Below, piece after piece: positions 63,701 through 64,000 of a stretch of DNA of 64,000 nucleotides. A program made the position numbers and the translations under genes. The notes below the pieces were generated by a model. It was not told the origin of the DNA and ran no database searches. It saw only the letters and a program-made list of their open reading frames with translations. The stretch covers positions 286,612-350,611 of the forward strand of contig JACJXF010000001.1 of the NCBI GenBank assembly GCA_020636775.1, written 5' to 3'. The stretch is from Bacteroidales bacterium. Lineage in GTDB: Bacteria; Bacteroidota; Bacteroidia; Bacteroidales; GCA-2748055. The first letter of the stretch is position 1. Each line of letters begins with the position of its first letter.

Positions 63701-64000
63701 ATGTATAGGCCAGGGAACCTACAACTCCTGCTGCCATTATACTTACAATCTTACTAAGAGAATAATCCTCATCAGTAATGAGAATTTTCTTTGCAAGATG
63801 GGTAATGGTCCAGAAGAGAAAAAGTATGGTAAATCCGGATGCCAGAGCCGACATGGAATTCATGGCAACAGCTATTTTGCTTACATTTCCGCCTGCCAGA
63901 AGGGTAAACAAACGGCCCAGAATCATGAAAAACGGCGCCCCGGGAGGGTGACCAACTTCCTGCTTAAGCGCTGTGGAAATAAACTCGCCACAATCCCAGA
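60729..64000 (-). CDS. DUF2723-domain membrane protein (5' end outside window)
   Basis: At least 1090 residues are present; the reading frame continues to the right edge. The visible N-terminal part WDCGEFISTALKQEVGHPPG followed by about a dozen membrane segments matches the DUF2723 family, a GT-C-like group common in Bacteroidota. A soluble C-terminal region has FTNGDNDTFPLWYLQE and a TPR-like end (ELTPNERVPFNTSVIPLIQNYY). An internal ATG at 63926 is not the real start, since the conserved HPPGAP motif lies upstream of it. It is probably a lipid-linked-sugar-dependent glycosyltransferase. It precedes the deacetylase by 9 bases. Confidence 0.9.
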   Translation of the reverse strand, partial: WDCGEFISTALKQEVGHPPGAPFFMILGRLFTLLAGGNVSKIAVAMNSMSALASGFTILFLFWTITHLAKKILITDEDYSLSKIVSIMAAGVVGSLAYTFSDTFWFSAVEAEVYATSSLFTAFVFWAILKWENVADEPLANRWLILIAFLMGLSIGVHLLNLLAIPAIVFVYYFRKYTPTRWGILASLGISVAILGAMMYIIIPGFVALGAQFELMFVNGFGLTYHSGLVFYFIALFVVLGFLVYLSYKKKQVVWNTILLAFTVIAIGYSSYAIIVIRSVANTPLNESEPDTAFDLLRYLNRDQYGQTPLVYGTYFNSPPIKLIDGKPLYYKENGKYVKVKQKDYEYDPNFKGFFPRMWSDRPEHVQQYLYWARMNEGDLYKVQVDAKGNPVRGRSGEITYDKSNPLKTPTFAQNLRFFIRYQVGFMYMRYFMWNFAGRQNDMQGNGDLTHGNWISGINFIDEARLGPQDNLPDYLKNNRGRNRYFLLPLLLGIAGMVFQYQKHNKDFWVVSLLFALTGFAILVYLNQYPLQPRERDYAYAGSFYAFTIWIGLGVLWLIQLVSKNFKSVAAAAGVGLASLVLVPGIMAAQNWDDHDRSGRFTARDFAYNYLNSCEQNAVLFTNGDNDTFPLWYLQEVEGERTDVRVINLSYFTADWYINQMRRQVYESTPVKFSFSEKQYRQGTRDYAIFVDDAGLMLNEKYEANKADFEKEYEAIYNTFLDIVKRSKVPELAAKDFEEIKKGYQNFTIEKFMGILSAVERNKVFEVNNLAISELRKRAESMLKHIDQSYLPFSDALKFLRTEDPRFQRGQYFFPARKFVLVSDTAKLRREGIVKGELLNSMVPEIRWDIGKRSISKNGIMTMDLIDANKWERPVYFAITASRDNYLNLDKYIHREGMAYRLLPATGKEDDLFSGSVNTEVMYKNVMEKFRWGGMDNPHVYLDENNMRMVSNFRYTFASLANALFEEGRLDSARRVLDRCMELTPNERVPFNTSVIPLIQNYYSLKDTVKANEMIETYLTTLEQELAYYKDQQLFSPEKFQLTSGDYQMDLSAMYNLFSLANANDQKDLSKKILDTMGRYDGGMSGFLR

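Overview
The window looks like chromosomal DNA from a member of the Bacteroidota, probably a Bacteroidales-type environmental lineage. This rests on type IX secretion (T9SS) cargo with both known C-terminal signal classes, a PorP/SprF protein, short TonB-like proteins, DUF6427 and DUF2723 membrane proteins, weak or absent Shine-Dalgarno sites, and promoters of the TTG-N20-TAnnTTTG type. The exact lineage cannot be fixed from the sequence alone. I see no phage, insertion sequence, plasmid or CRISPR.

Positions 1-12.1 kb are mostly housekeeping: a GntP-type permease, rpsT with its own promoter and terminator, radC, folK, an sppA-lpxK-purine nucleoside phosphorylase run (the last two overlap), a large secreted lamin-tail protein, asd and hflX. 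Positions 12.2-20.3 kb hold a lipoprotein, two tandem TonB-like genes, tRNA-Ala(GGC), a tandem pair of secreted paralogues, an amidohydrolase, a DUF4412 protein and a HEAT-like protein. A decayed copy of the amidohydrolase 3' end lies behind the first paralogue and now forms a terminator. Positions 20.7-26.1 kb carry an AraC-MGMT fusion, a two-gene lipoprotein unit (PhoD-like phosphatase plus a sulfatase-fold protein that has lost its catalytic residues) and a Tat-exported Gfo/Idh oxidoreductase.

Positions 26.4-41.1 kb form a dense signalling island: an AlbA_2 protein, CheR, a membrane GAF/PAS protein with no output domain, a degenerate second CheR, CheB, a GAF protein, a GAF-PAS-PAS-SpoIIE phosphatase, a SiaB-type kinase, a SiaC-type phosphorylation target, an ABCG-like exporter with an extra N-terminal region, a lipoprotein and a small secreted protein. 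The likely logic is methylation/demethylation enzymes plus a phosphatase/kinase partner switch placed next to an exporter. The cheB gene has no ATG, GTG or TTG start that keeps its catalytic serine, and it follows an A7 run that could join it to the upstream gene by frameshifting.

Positions 41.3-43.6 kb hold a DUF6427 protein and purD. Positions 44-60 kb are a secretion and peptide region: a 1895-residue T9SS type B protein, PorP/SprF, a 1456-residue protein with the same N-terminal half but a type A signal, a 63-residue putative precursor peptide, a PqqD/HPr-kinase-like fusion, a third T9SS protein sharing the second one's C-terminal half, and a nucleotidyltransferase-family protein. The peptide, kinase and nucleotidyltransferase are the best candidate here for an undescribed peptide-modifying system. 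The window ends with a polysaccharide deacetylase and a large DUF2723 membrane protein that runs off the right edge.

Three convergent gene junctions (10.8, 41.1 and 60.0 kb) contain unusual short repeats: phased 8-bp arrays, a 7-bp array and G/C-rich palindromes.
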